Positions 1-8,364 of a stretch of DNA of 64,000 bases are shown one piece after another; the first letter of the stretch is position 1, and each line of letters begins with the position of its first letter. A program made the translations under genes and the position numbers. The notes beneath the pieces are model-generated. The model searched no databases, was not told the DNA's origin, and was given only the letters and a program-made list of their open reading frames with translations. The DNA lies in the NCBI RefSeq assembly GCF_013377905.1, contig NZ_JABKAV010000016.1, forward strand, positions 1 through 64,000, given 5' to 3'. The DNA comes from Hymenobacter terrestris (GTDB taxonomy: Bacteria > Bacteroidota > Bacteroidia > Cytophagales > Hymenobacteraceae).

Positions 1-145
1 TAGTATACGGCGCCTCAGGCACCTGTTGGTTCCACTGCGCGGGTGTAAGGTCGGCGCAGGCATCCTCAAATGTAACGTGGGCATTGCCCTGCGTGAGGAG
101 ACTAATCAGCTCGGTAACAACACCTTGTTTTGTAGCTTGATCCAT
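1..145 (-). CDS. DinB-like protein, N-terminal fragment (cut by window edge)
   Basis: Reading the minus strand from the ATG at 145 gives 48 codons open to the window edge: it starts MDQATKQGVVTEL and contains the string NAHVTFEDACADL. An opening of the form N-A-H-V-T-F-E-D-A is what I recall from the DinB/YfiT-like four-helix family of Bacteroidota and Acidobacteriota, whose members carry a metal-binding helical bundle and often act as thiol-dependent transferases. The metal-ligand part lies outside the window, so function cannot be tested here. The start lies just downstream of the polA stop at 162, on the same strand, so the two could be co-transcribed. The family call rests on one short motif only. 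Confidence 0.6.
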   Translation of the reverse strand, partial: MDQATKQGVVTELISLLTQGNAHVTFEDACADLTPAQWNQQVPEAPYT

Positions 146-161
146 TGGTTTGCCGGAAAAC

Positions 162-3050
162 TTAGTGCGCCTGCAGCCAGTTCTCGCCCACGCCTACTTC
201 CACTTCCAGCGGCACGCCGTGGGGCAGGAGCAGGGCAGTGGCCATGAGTTCCTTGATTTTGGGCGTGATATAGTCCACCTCCTCGCGTACGGCGTCGAAT
301 ACGAGTTCGTCGTGGACCTGTAGAATCATGCGGGTGCCGAGCTTTTCCTGCACCAGCCACTCGTGGATGTTGATCATGGCCTTCTTGATGATGTCGGCCG
401 CGGTGCCCTGGATGGGGGCGTTGATGGCGTTGCGCTCGGTGTAGCCGCGCAGCGTGGCGTTGCGCGAGTTGATATCGCGCAGGTAGCGGCGGCGGCCGAG
501 CAGCGTTTCGGCGTACTCCAGCTCGCGGGCCCGGTTGATGCTCTCGTCCATGTACTGCTTCACCGACGGAAACTCCTCGAAGTAAGTCTCGATAATCTCC
601 ACGGCTTCCTTGCGGCCGATGCCGATGCGCTGGGCCAGGCCAAAAGCCGAGATGCCGTAGATGATGCCGAAGTTGACGGTTTTGGCCTTGCGGCGCATCT
701 CGCCGTCCACCTCGCTCAGCGGCACTTTGAAGACCTTGCTGGCCGTGCTCGTGTGGATGTCCTGGCCCAGCCGGAAGGCCTCAATCATCGTTTTGTCGCC
801 CGCGAAGTCGGCCATAATGCGCAGCTCCACCTGCGAGTAGTCGGCCGCCAGCAGCACATGGCCGGCGTCGCGGGGCACGAAGGCCTTGCGGATTTCGCGG
901 CCCTTCTCGGTGCGGATGGGGATGTTCTGCAGGTTGGGGTTGGTGCTGGACAGTCGGCCGGTGGCCGTTACGGCCTGGTTGAAGCTGGTATGAACCCGCC
1001 CGTCGAGTTCGCACACGAGTTGGGGCAGGGCCTCGACGTAGGTGGAGCGCAGCTTGCTCAGCTGCCGATACTCCAGAATCAGGCCCGCAATGGGCGCGTC
1101 GCCGGCCAGCTGGCTCAGGATTTCCTCGCCGGTGGCGTACTGGCCGGTTTTGGTTTTCTTAATTTTCTTGCCCCCGAGGTCCATCTTATCGAACAGCACC
1201 TCGCCCAACTGCTTGGGCGAACCGATGTTGAATTCCTCGCCGGCCTCCTGGTAAATCTGGCCTTCCAGTTCTGTGATGTAGCCCTGCAGCTCGGCCGAAT
1301 ACTCGCCCATGGCTACCGAATCAATCTGCACGCCCTCGTACTCGATGGCGGCCAGTACCGGCACCAGTGGGTTTTCCACCTCGTTCAGCAAATCGAGCAG
1401 GCCCACTTCCTTTAGCAGCGGCTCGAAGACGTGCTTGAGCTGCAGCGTCACGTCGGCATCCTCGCAGGCGTAGTCCGACACCTCGGCGGGCGGCAGGTCG
1501 GCCATCGTTTTCTGGTTCTTGCCTTTGGGGCCGATGAGGGCCGTGATGGGCACCGGCGTGTAATGCAGGTAGGTTTCGGCCAATACATCCATGCCGTGGC
1601 GCATGTCGGGCTCCAGCAGGTAGTGGGCCAGCATGGTGTCAAACAGCGGCCCCCGGATTTCGACGCCGTAGTGCTTGAGGATGGTGAGGTCGTACTTGAT
1701 GTTCTGGCCGACTTTCACGATGGTTTTGGCATCGAAAAACGGCCGGAATTCATCCACCAGCGCCTGTGCCGCTTCTTCGTTCTCCTGAGGGACGGGCACG
1801 TAGTAGGCCTCGCCGGGCAGCCAGCAGAACGAAAGGCCCACGAGCCGCGCCGTCATGGTGTCGAGGCCGGTGGTTTCAGTGTCGAAGCTGACTTCGGTTT
1901 GCTGCAATAGGAACTCCAGCAACTCGGCCCGCAGCTCGGGCGTGTCCATTAGGTGGTACTGGTGGGCCACATCTTCCAGCGTGCGGCGCGGGCCGGCGGC
2001 CACCTCGGCAGCAGCTGCCGCGGCGGCGTGGGTAACGCCGCTGCCGCCTCCACCCCCAAAAAGCGAAGTCTGGCCGGGGGCGGCTTTGGGGCTTTTGGCT
2101 TTTGATTTCTGGTCGCCGGTAGTTACGCCGGCCGAAGCGGCTCCGTCGCCGAGCACGCGGGCGGCCAGCTGGCGGAACTCCAGCTCGTCGAAAAGACGGC
2201 GCAACTCCTCCATGTCGGGCTGGTCGAGGACGAGCTTATCGGCCTCGAACTCGATGGGCACATTGAGGTGAATGGTGGCCAACTCCTTGCTCATGAGGCC
2301 CTGCTCGGCAAATTCGCGCACGTTCTGCTGCTGCTTGCCTTTCAGCTTATCCACGTTGGCAATCAGGCCCTCTACCGAGCCGTACTCCTGAATCAGTTTC
2401 TTGGCCGTCTTCTCGCCGATGCCCGGAATACCCGGAATGTTGTCGGAGGCGTCGCCCTGCAGGCCCAGAATGTCGATTACCTGCTCCACCCGCTCAATTT
2501 CGAAGCGCTGGAGCACGTGGGCCACATCGAGGATTTCGGCGGCGTTGCCCATGAAGGCTGGCCGGTAGATTTTCACGCAGTTGGTTACGAGCTGGCAGTA
2601 GTCTTTGTCGGGCGTCATCATGTACACCTCGCCAAAACCCTGCTGCTCGGCCCGGCCGGCCAGTGTGCCAATCACGTCGTCGGCCTCGAAGCCCTCCACC
2701 ATCAGAATGGGGATGTGAAAGGCCTTGATAATCTGCTTTATATAGGGAATGGCCAGGCCGATATCCTCGGGCATGGCCTGCCGCTGGGCCTTGTATTCGG
2801 CGTACTGTTCGTGCCGAAACGTCTTCTTGGCCGCATCGAACGCCACCCCAATGTGCGTGGGCTTCTCCTTCTGCAGCACTTCCACCAACGTGTTGGTAAA
2901 GCCCAGAATAGCGCCGGTGTTGAGGCCCTTGGAGTTCACGCGCGGGTTCTTGCTGAAGGCGAAGTGGGCGCGGTAAATCAGAGCAAAGGCGTCGAGCAGG
3001 AACAGCTTGCGGGCGGGGGCAGGGGCGGGTGTGGCGGCGGAATCGGTCAT
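162..3050 (-). CDS. polA: DNA polymerase I
   Basis: Replication and repair polymerase that removes RNA primers and fills gaps. The 962-residue protein has the full three-domain order: a 5' nuclease (residues about 15-310, with GFEADDVIG and GDASDNIPGIPGIG), a 3'-5' exonuclease whose DTETTG motif (D390, E392) is intact so proofreading is predicted, and the polymerase with motif A around D737 (DYSQVELR), motif B (KTVNFGIIYGIS) and motif C around D914 (HDEL). I start at the ATG at 3050 because the frame upstream of it reads low-complexity non-family residues and a possible -7 box sits at 3058-3065. A Gly/Ala-rich linker separates nuclease and exonuclease domains near 350-375. Divergent from the DUF1684 gene. 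Confidence 0.97.
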   Translation of the reverse strand: MTDSAATPAPAPARKLFLLDAFALIYRAHFAFSKNPRVNSKGLNTGAILGFTNTLVEVLQKEKPTHIGVAFDAAKKTFRHEQYAEYKAQRQAMPEDIGLAIPYIKQIIKAFHIPILMVEGFEADDVIGTLAGRAEQQGFGEVYMMTPDKDYCQLVTNCVKIYRPAFMGNAAEILDVAHVLQRFEIERVEQVIDILGLQGDASDNIPGIPGIGEKTAKKLIQEYGSVEGLIANVDKLKGKQQQNVREFAEQGLMSKELATIHLNVPIEFEADKLVLDQPDMEELRRLFDELEFRQLAARVLGDGAASAGVTTGDQKSKAKSPKAAPGQTSLFGGGGGSGVTHAAAAAAAEVAAGPRRTLEDVAHQYHLMDTPELRAELLEFLLQQTEVSFDTETTGLDTMTARLVGLSFCWLPGEAYYVPVPQENEEAAQALVDEFRPFFDAKTIVKVGQNIKYDLTILKHYGVEIRGPLFDTMLAHYLLEPDMRHGMDVLAETYLHYTPVPITALIGPKGKNQKTMADLPPAEVSDYACEDADVTLQLKHVFEPLLKEVGLLDLLNEVENPLVPVLAAIEYEGVQIDSVAMGEYSAELQGYITELEGQIYQEAGEEFNIGSPKQLGEVLFDKMDLGGKKIKKTKTGQYATGEEILSQLAGDAPIAGLILEYRQLSKLRSTYVEALPQLVCELDGRVHTSFNQAVTATGRLSSTNPNLQNIPIRTEKGREIRKAFVPRDAGHVLLAADYSQVELRIMADFAGDKTMIEAFRLGQDIHTSTASKVFKVPLSEVDGEMRRKAKTVNFGIIYGISAFGLAQRIGIGRKEAVEIIETYFEEFPSVKQYMDESINRARELEYAETLLGRRRYLRDINSRNATLRGYTERNAINAPIQGTAADIIKKAMINIHEWLVQEKLGTRMILQVHDELVFDAVREEVDYITPKIKELMATALLLPHGVPLEVEVGVGENWLQAH

Positions 3051-3057
3051 AGGATAG

Positions 3058-3065
3058 CGAAGGTA
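3058..3065 (-). promoter_or_regulatory. possible -7 box upstream of polA
   Basis: On the minus strand these bases read TACCTTCG, one mismatch from the Bacteroidota -7 consensus TAnnTTTG. It lies only about 8 bases from the chosen polA ATG, so the leader would be very short. No convincing -33 TTTG was seen, so this is weak. Confidence 0.3.
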
Positions 3066-3186
3066 CGGAAGGTGGAGCGAGAAGGAAAAGTGGTCCAGTC
3101 TGGCGGCTGAGCGGGCAGGGTCAGGAGCCACCGAGCCGTATCTTGGCACCGGTTTCGGGGCTTCCTCTCTACTATTTTCGCTGCCA

Positions 3187-3822
3187 ATGGTTTGCCGCTT
3201 ATTTCATTTACTGCCCGCGCTGCTGCTGATGGCCGCACCGCTATGGGCCCAGCCTACCGCTCAAAAGCCAACCCTAGCCGAGCACACGCAGCAGGTTGCC
3301 GATTTCCAGCGCGAGCTGAACGCCGAGTTCACCGACCCGGCCCGCAGTCCGCTCCCGGCCGAAGCGCGCCGGAGCTTTGCGGGGCTGCCCTTCTACCCGA
3401 TCGATTATGCGGCCTGCCTGCTGGCCCGTTTCGTGCCCGACTCGCTGGGGCCGGTTTTCGCCATGCCCACCAGCACAGGCAAGCGGCCGCTGTACCGCAA
3501 GTATGGCGAGTTGCATTTCGAGTTGGGCGGCCAGCCCCGGCAGTTGCTGGTGTACCAGAACCTCGACCTGCTGGCTAACCCTGCTTACCGCGACTACCTG
3601 TTTGTACCTTTCACCGACCGCACCAACGGCCACGGATCCTATGGCGGCGGCCGCTACCTCGATTTCCGCCGGGGCCAGATTCGGGGCGGGCAGGTGGTGC
3701 TCGATTTCAACAAGGCCTATAACCCCTCCTGCGCCTACGCTGCGGGTTACGACTGCCCTGTGCCGCCAGCCGAAAACCGGCTGACCGTGGCCGTGGAGGC
3801 TGGTACCCGGCACGACCACTAG
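3187..3822 (+). CDS. DUF1684 domain secreted protein
   Basis: A 211-residue protein with a clear signal peptide (residues 1-22, ending LWAQ) followed by a DUF1684 domain. Family features visible are the GLPFYPID string near residue 65, the LVYQN and YLFVPFTDRTNG strings in the middle, the GGGRYLD turn, and the late LDFNKAYNPSCAY...Y-D-C-P block with two conserved cysteines. DUF1684 proteins are widespread in Bacteroidota and some Actinobacteria; no biochemical role is established that I know of. The signal peptide predicts export to the periplasm or surface. It is transcribed away from polA and followed after 73 bases by the DUF2383 gene, with which it may share a transcript. Confidence 0.85.
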   Translation: MVCRLFHLLPALLLMAAPLWAQPTAQKPTLAEHTQQVADFQRELNAEFTDPARSPLPAEARRSFAGLPFYPIDYAACLLARFVPDSLGPVFAMPTSTGKRPLYRKYGELHFELGGQPRQLLVYQNLDLLANPAYRDYLFVPFTDRTNGHGSYGGGRYLDFRRGQIRGGQVVLDFNKAYNPSCAYAAGYDCPVPPAENRLTVAVEAGTRHDH

Positions 3823-3895
3823 GGTATCGATGGTTTTTGGCTAACCAAGTGCCTGGTTTTGGCGTAAGCCGGGGGAAACTAACCGCACTTTCCTT

Positions 3896-4486
3896 ATGAA
3901 ATCTACCCAAACCGACTCCAACAACGACCACAAAACCAAAGCCAAGTCATCCGGAATGATCGGCAAGCTCGTAGGCGGCGCCCTATTGGCCCTGGGCGTA
4001 AGCTACTTTGTCAACAAAAGCCAGGGCAAAAAAACGGCAGTTTCTGATGGCGAAACCGATACGCTGCAGGAGTTACTGCTGTTCGTGAATGACCGGATTG
4101 CCGGCTACAAGCGGGCTGTTGATGAGAGCAAGGATGCCGAGCTGACCGGCTACTACAAACAGCTTGTGAGCCAGAGCCAGCAATTTGCCAACCAGCTCAA
4201 CCAGCATCTGCGCCAGTTGGGTGGCGGCCGCGAAACCGGCACCACGCTCAAAGGCAAGTTATACCGCCGCTGGATGGATGCCAAAGCCACCGTTACCGGC
4301 TTCGACGAAAAGGCCATCCTCGCCTCCAATGTATACGGCGAAGAGTGGGCCATCAAAGCCTATAAGGAAGCACTAGCCAGCGAAAATCTCACCGGCCAAT
4401 TGCGCCAGGAGGTAGAGCGCCAGTATGAGAAGTCGCAGCAGACTTACGACAAGCTCCAGAAGCTCGAAAGCAAGCAGTCGGCTTAA
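3896..4486 (+). CDS. DUF2383 / PA2169-type four-helix protein with N-terminal membrane anchor
   Basis: A 196-residue protein. Residues about 20-42 (GMIGKLVGGALLALGVSYFV) form a Gly-rich hydrophobic segment like those in YtxH-type stress proteins, followed by a four-helix, ferritin-like DUF2383 domain (about 55-190). Typical strings are LLLFVNDRIAGYKRAV, FANQLNQHLRQLGG and the SNVYGEEWAIKAYKEAL helix near the end. PA2169-type proteins are found in stress- and envelope-related contexts in Gram-negatives, with no confirmed reaction. The usual family lacks the N-terminal membrane segment, so here the bundle is probably tethered to the inner membrane. A strong bidirectional hairpin follows at 4548-4603. 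Confidence 0.8.
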   Translation: MKSTQTDSNNDHKTKAKSSGMIGKLVGGALLALGVSYFVNKSQGKKTAVSDGETDTLQELLLFVNDRIAGYKRAVDESKDAELTGYYKQLVSQSQQFANQLNQHLRQLGGGRETGTTLKGKLYRRWMDAKATVTGFDEKAILASNVYGEEWAIKAYKEALASENLTGQLRQEVERQYEKSQQTYDKLQKLESKQSA

Positions 4487-4547
4487 ATTCGAGCTATTGG
4501 CTAGTATCTCCGTTACCAGTCACTCGGCGACTGAGTAGATAGTACCC

Positions 4548-4603
4548 TAAAAACGCGGCCTGTACGCCTCCTTCTTATTGGAGTGCTACGGGCCGCGTTT
4601 TTA
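4548..4603. terminator. bidirectional hairpin terminator
   Basis: The 13-base arms 4548-4560 and 4591-4603 (taaaaacgcggcc / ggccgcgttttta) pair perfectly around a 30-base loop, with A-tract and T-tract outside the GC core. It sits between two convergent genes (3896-4486 plus, 4692-7148 minus), so it can stop transcription from both sides. Confidence 0.8.
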
Positions 4604-4691
4604 GGTTGTGGCTTTCAGCGAATAGCTTATTCCCCACTGCTCAAGGATATTCCGAGCAAAAAAATGTCAGCTACAGCAGTCAGCCAATAAA

Positions 4692-7148
4692 CTAAAGGCT
4701 GGGCTGCACCTCGAAGGTACTACGGCTGCTGCCAGCCGCGCCGCTGGCATCAAGGCCCTGCACCTCGATGAGGTAGCGGCCAGGCTGGTCGCCAGTGAAA
4801 AACTCCAGCGGTTGCGGGGCCGCGCCGGGGCTGGTCACGGTTACGGCTGGGTTCCAGTACAGCAGCTCGCGCATATCGGGACGGCGGCTGCGCTGCTGCT
4901 CGGGTGTATCGTAGCGCGGGGCGTAGAACTCACGCTGCTCCTGTAGGCCCTCATACTCCTGGATCAGCACCCGCGGGTCGAGCTGGAAACCTTCGAGGTC
5001 GCCTTTGTAAGTGCTGAAGCTCACTAGACCGCTATAGGAGGCTCCGCCCTGTAGGTAGCGGCTAGTCAGCACATCGAGCCGCCGGATTTTAATGGCTGGT
5101 ATGGCCATTATCTTATTGATGTTGGCCACAGGCACGCCATCGAGCAACACTAATGGGTCCTGTTCAAAAAAAGTGCGGGTTGGCTCGTTAAATACTTGGT
5201 AATGGAAACCATCCTTTCGGATGCGCACCTGCACGCCTGGTACGTACTCGCGTAGCACTTCTTCCAGCACCTTAAAGCGAGTGTATTCGTCGAGGCGATA
5301 GGAGGCACTGGGCTGGCCGTAGAAGGGTATAGTATCGATGGGCTGCGTGCGGTAGCGGTCGTACTTCTTGCCCGCGTATACCGTCTGCACTTGGGCCTGA
5401 AGGTGGCGGCGGGCATAATCGGTTTGGAACCGGGGCATCAAGATAAAAGTAGGGGCAGGAAAGGGGGTGAATTGCTCGGAGAAGGGGTCGAGGAGCGTTA
5501 AGCGACTAGTAGTATCTTGGCGTGGGTCGGTTTGCAGCATCACCGTTTGAGGCCCATAGAGGCTGACGGGTTTGAACTGCAGAATGCCGTTGGCGTCGCT
5601 TTGGTCATTGTAGAGCCGCACAGTCCGGCCTGGTATCGAGAAGTAAGTTAGCAGACCAGGCTGGGGCTCGGTGGAGTTCGCACGCGTAAGGCGGGCGCGC
5701 ACTACGGGGCCGTGCAATTCAGGCAAGAAGGTAGGTAGCGCCGCCGGACGCTTTAGCGCTTCGTCGTTCCAGCGGAAGCGGCTCCAACCCTGGGTCAGTA
5801 ACAGGTCTTCGGTGGCGGCAGTAGCTTCGGGGCCGGTAGCCGTAAAGTAATACCCGGGGTCGGCCACGGCACCGCGCAGCTCAGACGTCAGACCTAGGTA
5901 ATGCTCGATGGAGATGGTGGGGACCGAATTAAGCGAATCGAGCCGGTAAACGGCCACTGAGAGGCTAGCCGGCTGGGAGGCATTGTTACCCGCCGTTACC
6001 GTCAGGCTCACCTTGCTACGAGGCGCGTAAAGGGGCTGGCTGGGGCGGGCCGTAATAGGTAGCGTCCGGCGCGGCACCCGGAAAAACAGCCGCTCACACA
6101 AAGGCTGGTGAGCTTCACTGAATAGAGTAAAGTGCGAAACCCCGTCCAGTAATAAGTCTTCCTTGAAGCTGAATTCGCCTCGACCAGCTGTTAAGTATAT
6201 CGCCCGAGCTAATGCCTGCTGCTGGCGGGCATGTACTAGAAGTAGTACGTTGTCGGGCTGGTCAGCAGTGGCTTGTACTACCACTTTGAGATGGCCCACT
6301 AACAGGGAAGGAACAATACTCAGTACATAGCCTTGGTCGCGCACCGCCGGCAGCCGGCTGGTACTAGCGGTAGCTTTAGTACTGACACTTGTGGTGGCCG
6401 CTGGTAGTGGGATGACGACGGCTGAGTAAGCTGTCGAACCTGTGGCGGCTGGGGTGAGCATGAAGCTGCCCCGGCCGCCATGCCGGGTAGCAAATGTGGC
6501 CACCACTGCCCCCTGAGCGTCGAGTACAGTGCCCGTGGCTGCTACGCTACGGCCCCGGCGGTCGGTTACTTGAAAGGCTACCTTGCTGCGCAGGCCACGA
6601 ACCAGGTAGCCTCCTTCAGGAAAAAACTGCGCCGTTAGGGCCGCTGAGTCGGGTGCTGGTATGGCCCCGGAGGAGGCGAAGGTATTGACCACCGTTACGG
6701 TGCCGTGGAAGTAGGCTTCGGGACCGTAATTCTGCATCCAGCGGGTGTAAGCCCGCACCGTGTAGCGACCCGAGGCCAGCGACGCGGGCAGGGCCAGCGT
6801 ACCTTGGCCGGTGGCATTCTGCAACGCTACTTTATCGCGCAGTACCGGCTGCTGCTTGGCATCCAGTATTTCCACGTAAGCTACGCTGCTCAGGGCTAGC
6901 GGCCGCGAAGCCGCCCCACCTACGGCGTATACCTTGAACCACATTGTTTCGCCGCTTAGGTACAGCGGCCGGTCGATGTGCAGAAACAGTTGTTCGCGGG
7001 GCATCTGCTGGGCCTGGCGCTCAAACTGCTTGGTCAGTTGCCTAAGCGAGTCGGACTGCGCCCATGCCGCACCCACGGTAAGCCACAGCAGGCTGGCTAG
7101 TAGCAAACCGCGCCGAAGCAATAGGGAGCAGTTAATTAGATAAGGCAT
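4692..7148 (-). CDS. secreted macroglobulin-like MG2-domain protein with plug-like C-terminus
   Basis: An 818-residue protein with a signal peptide (cleavage near AAWAQ, residue 31). Residues about 45-150 match the first Ig-like MG2 domain of alpha-2-macroglobulin-like proteins of Bacteroidota, with the diagnostic LFLHIDRPLYLSGETMWFKVY and the YTVRAYTRWMQNYG strings. Several further beta-rich segments follow, and around residues 670-720 a segment (PLVLLDGVPV, IRRLDVLTSRY, SGLVSFSTY) resembles the plug domain of TonB receptors without a barrel. It is the last gene of a minus-strand unit after the TonB receptor and DUF4249 genes (17-base gap to DUF4249). Proteins like it recur next to such receptors; the role, perhaps surface capture or protection, is unproven. 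Confidence 0.75.
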   Translation of the reverse strand: MPYLINCSLLLRRGLLLASLLWLTVGAAWAQSDSLRQLTKQFERQAQQMPREQLFLHIDRPLYLSGETMWFKVYAVGGAASRPLALSSVAYVEILDAKQQPVLRDKVALQNATGQGTLALPASLASGRYTVRAYTRWMQNYGPEAYFHGTVTVVNTFASSGAIPAPDSAALTAQFFPEGGYLVRGLRSKVAFQVTDRRGRSVAATGTVLDAQGAVVATFATRHGGRGSFMLTPAATGSTAYSAVVIPLPAATTSVSTKATASTSRLPAVRDQGYVLSIVPSLLVGHLKVVVQATADQPDNVLLLVHARQQQALARAIYLTAGRGEFSFKEDLLLDGVSHFTLFSEAHQPLCERLFFRVPRRTLPITARPSQPLYAPRSKVSLTVTAGNNASQPASLSVAVYRLDSLNSVPTISIEHYLGLTSELRGAVADPGYYFTATGPEATAATEDLLLTQGWSRFRWNDEALKRPAALPTFLPELHGPVVRARLTRANSTEPQPGLLTYFSIPGRTVRLYNDQSDANGILQFKPVSLYGPQTVMLQTDPRQDTTSRLTLLDPFSEQFTPFPAPTFILMPRFQTDYARRHLQAQVQTVYAGKKYDRYRTQPIDTIPFYGQPSASYRLDEYTRFKVLEEVLREYVPGVQVRIRKDGFHYQVFNEPTRTFFEQDPLVLLDGVPVANINKIMAIPAIKIRRLDVLTSRYLQGGASYSGLVSFSTYKGDLEGFQLDPRVLIQEYEGLQEQREFYAPRYDTPEQQRSRRPDMRELLYWNPAVTVTSPGAAPQPLEFFTGDQPGRYLIEVQGLDASGAAGSSRSTFEVQPSL

Positions 7149-7164
7149 AAGGTGTAGTAAAAGC

Positions 7165-8364
7165 TTACCAGAATGAAGGACGCACGGCCGTACCGCGGGT
7201 GCGGCAGTCTACGCAGTCGCGCTTCTTAGCCGTGAAGGCAACAGCTGAAGATAAGTTAGGAATAGCGTCGATTGGGAGGTAGAGCTGGGAGGCGAAAGCC
7301 AAAAACTGAATTTGGGCGGGGGTAGCAGACGGTGGGTCAAGTCCCCGGCTGCCAAGGAATACCGTGTCGGGTGGCAGGCAGGCCTCATAACCCGTACTAC
7401 GGGACCAGTTGCTGGGCAATTCCTCATAAGAAATAAACTGCCGCTTTTCCGTAACCGAGTGTGCTCCCACAAATCCCAGCACCAGCGATGCGTCGTCTGC
7501 GCTCAGACTGCGCACGTTGCCCACACTCTGGCTGGGCTGTGGGTCGAAGAGCGAGCCGATATTCTCCGTGTTCTTGCGTAGCTGCTCCCAATAGGTATAC
7601 TCCGCCGCCGTTAGGGCCTGCTGGCGTACCAGAATGCTGTAGCGGGTATTAAGTTCAGGCGAGCCGGCGGACAACCCCTGTACCCGAAAATCTACCACTA
7701 TGTCCTGGCTTAGGGCCGTGGTCTGGCTGAGCAGAATCCGGGTAGACTTATTGCTGGTCCAGCAAAGCGTGGGGTAAGGAATGGCGATTCTGCGCATGAA
7801 ACCGGTATCCGACCCAAGCTTGACATACTCGACGCTGGGCCGGTAGGGCGGTGTTATTTCCCAGGTCTGTTCGTATTCCCAGCGGTAGTACTGCGAGGCC
7901 CCCGTATCGTCGCGCGTGCTCACTAGTACATTAACCTGGTTGTTAGCCGGCGTCCAGCGCAAGGTTTCAATGGGCGGCGTAAGCTTCACAGGCACGAAGT
8001 CGGAGGCGTACTCCTTGCCCGTGCCCGTAGTGATACGCAGCCTGCAGAGGCTGCCGGCGGGCAGCACATTAGCGGCCGAAACGTAGGTGCCCAGCGTGGT
8101 TTCGGTCAGGGGATAATTGGGGCCGTTCTGCTGCTCGATAACCAGCCGGGCCCGGGCTTCGGGCGGTGGGGTAATAGTGGCCGCGAGCGAGGCCGTGCGC
8201 GAGAGGCGAATGGTAGTGGGACCGGCCGCGTTGATAAAGCCATCGACTACGAGCAAGCTCGGCGGGGCATCAATAACGTCGGGGGCGTAAGGCTCCACGC
8301 AGCCAATTGGCAGCAGTAGCACTATAGCCAATAGGCCGCGTAAAAAAGTAGCAGGCGTTTTCAT
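7165..8364 (-). CDS. DUF4249 domain lipoprotein
   Basis: A 399-residue lipoprotein: the signal sequence ends in the lipobox-like LLPIGC with Cys22, followed by EPYAPDVIDAPPSLLVVDG, the hallmark opening of DUF4249. This opening and the following INAAGPTTIRLSRT segment form the Ig-like first part; the rest is a beta-rich domain without catalytic motifs. DUF4249 genes are almost always paired with a TonB-dependent receptor in Bacteroidota, as here: the start codon at 8364 directly abuts the receptor stop codon at 8365-8367, so translation is likely coupled. I infer an outer-membrane lipoprotein that works with the receptor. Four Cys near the C-terminus (RDCVDCR) could bind metal or form disulfides. 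Confidence 0.88.
   Translation of the reverse strand: MKTPATFLRGLLAIVLLLPIGCVEPYAPDVIDAPPSLLVVDGFINAAGPTTIRLSRTASLAATITPPPEARARLVIEQQNGPNYPLTETTLGTYVSAANVLPAGSLCRLRITTGTGKEYASDFVPVKLTPPIETLRWTPANNQVNVLVSTRDDTGASQYYRWEYEQTWEITPPYRPSVEYVKLGSDTGFMRRIAIPYPTLCWTSNKSTRILLSQTTALSQDIVVDFRVQGLSAGSPELNTRYSILVRQQALTAAEYTYWEQLRKNTENIGSLFDPQPSQSVGNVRSLSADDASLVLGFVGAHSVTEKRQFISYEELPSNWSRSTGYEACLPPDTVFLGSRGLDPPSATPAQIQFLAFASQLYLPIDAIPNLSSAVAFTAKKRDCVDCRTRGTAVRPSFW

Noticed and set aside
3051..3149. Extended N-terminus of polA with an earlier ATG at 3149
   Set aside because: The extra 33 residues do not resemble any polymerase I and lie before the normal start MTDSAATPAPAP; the region is intergenic.
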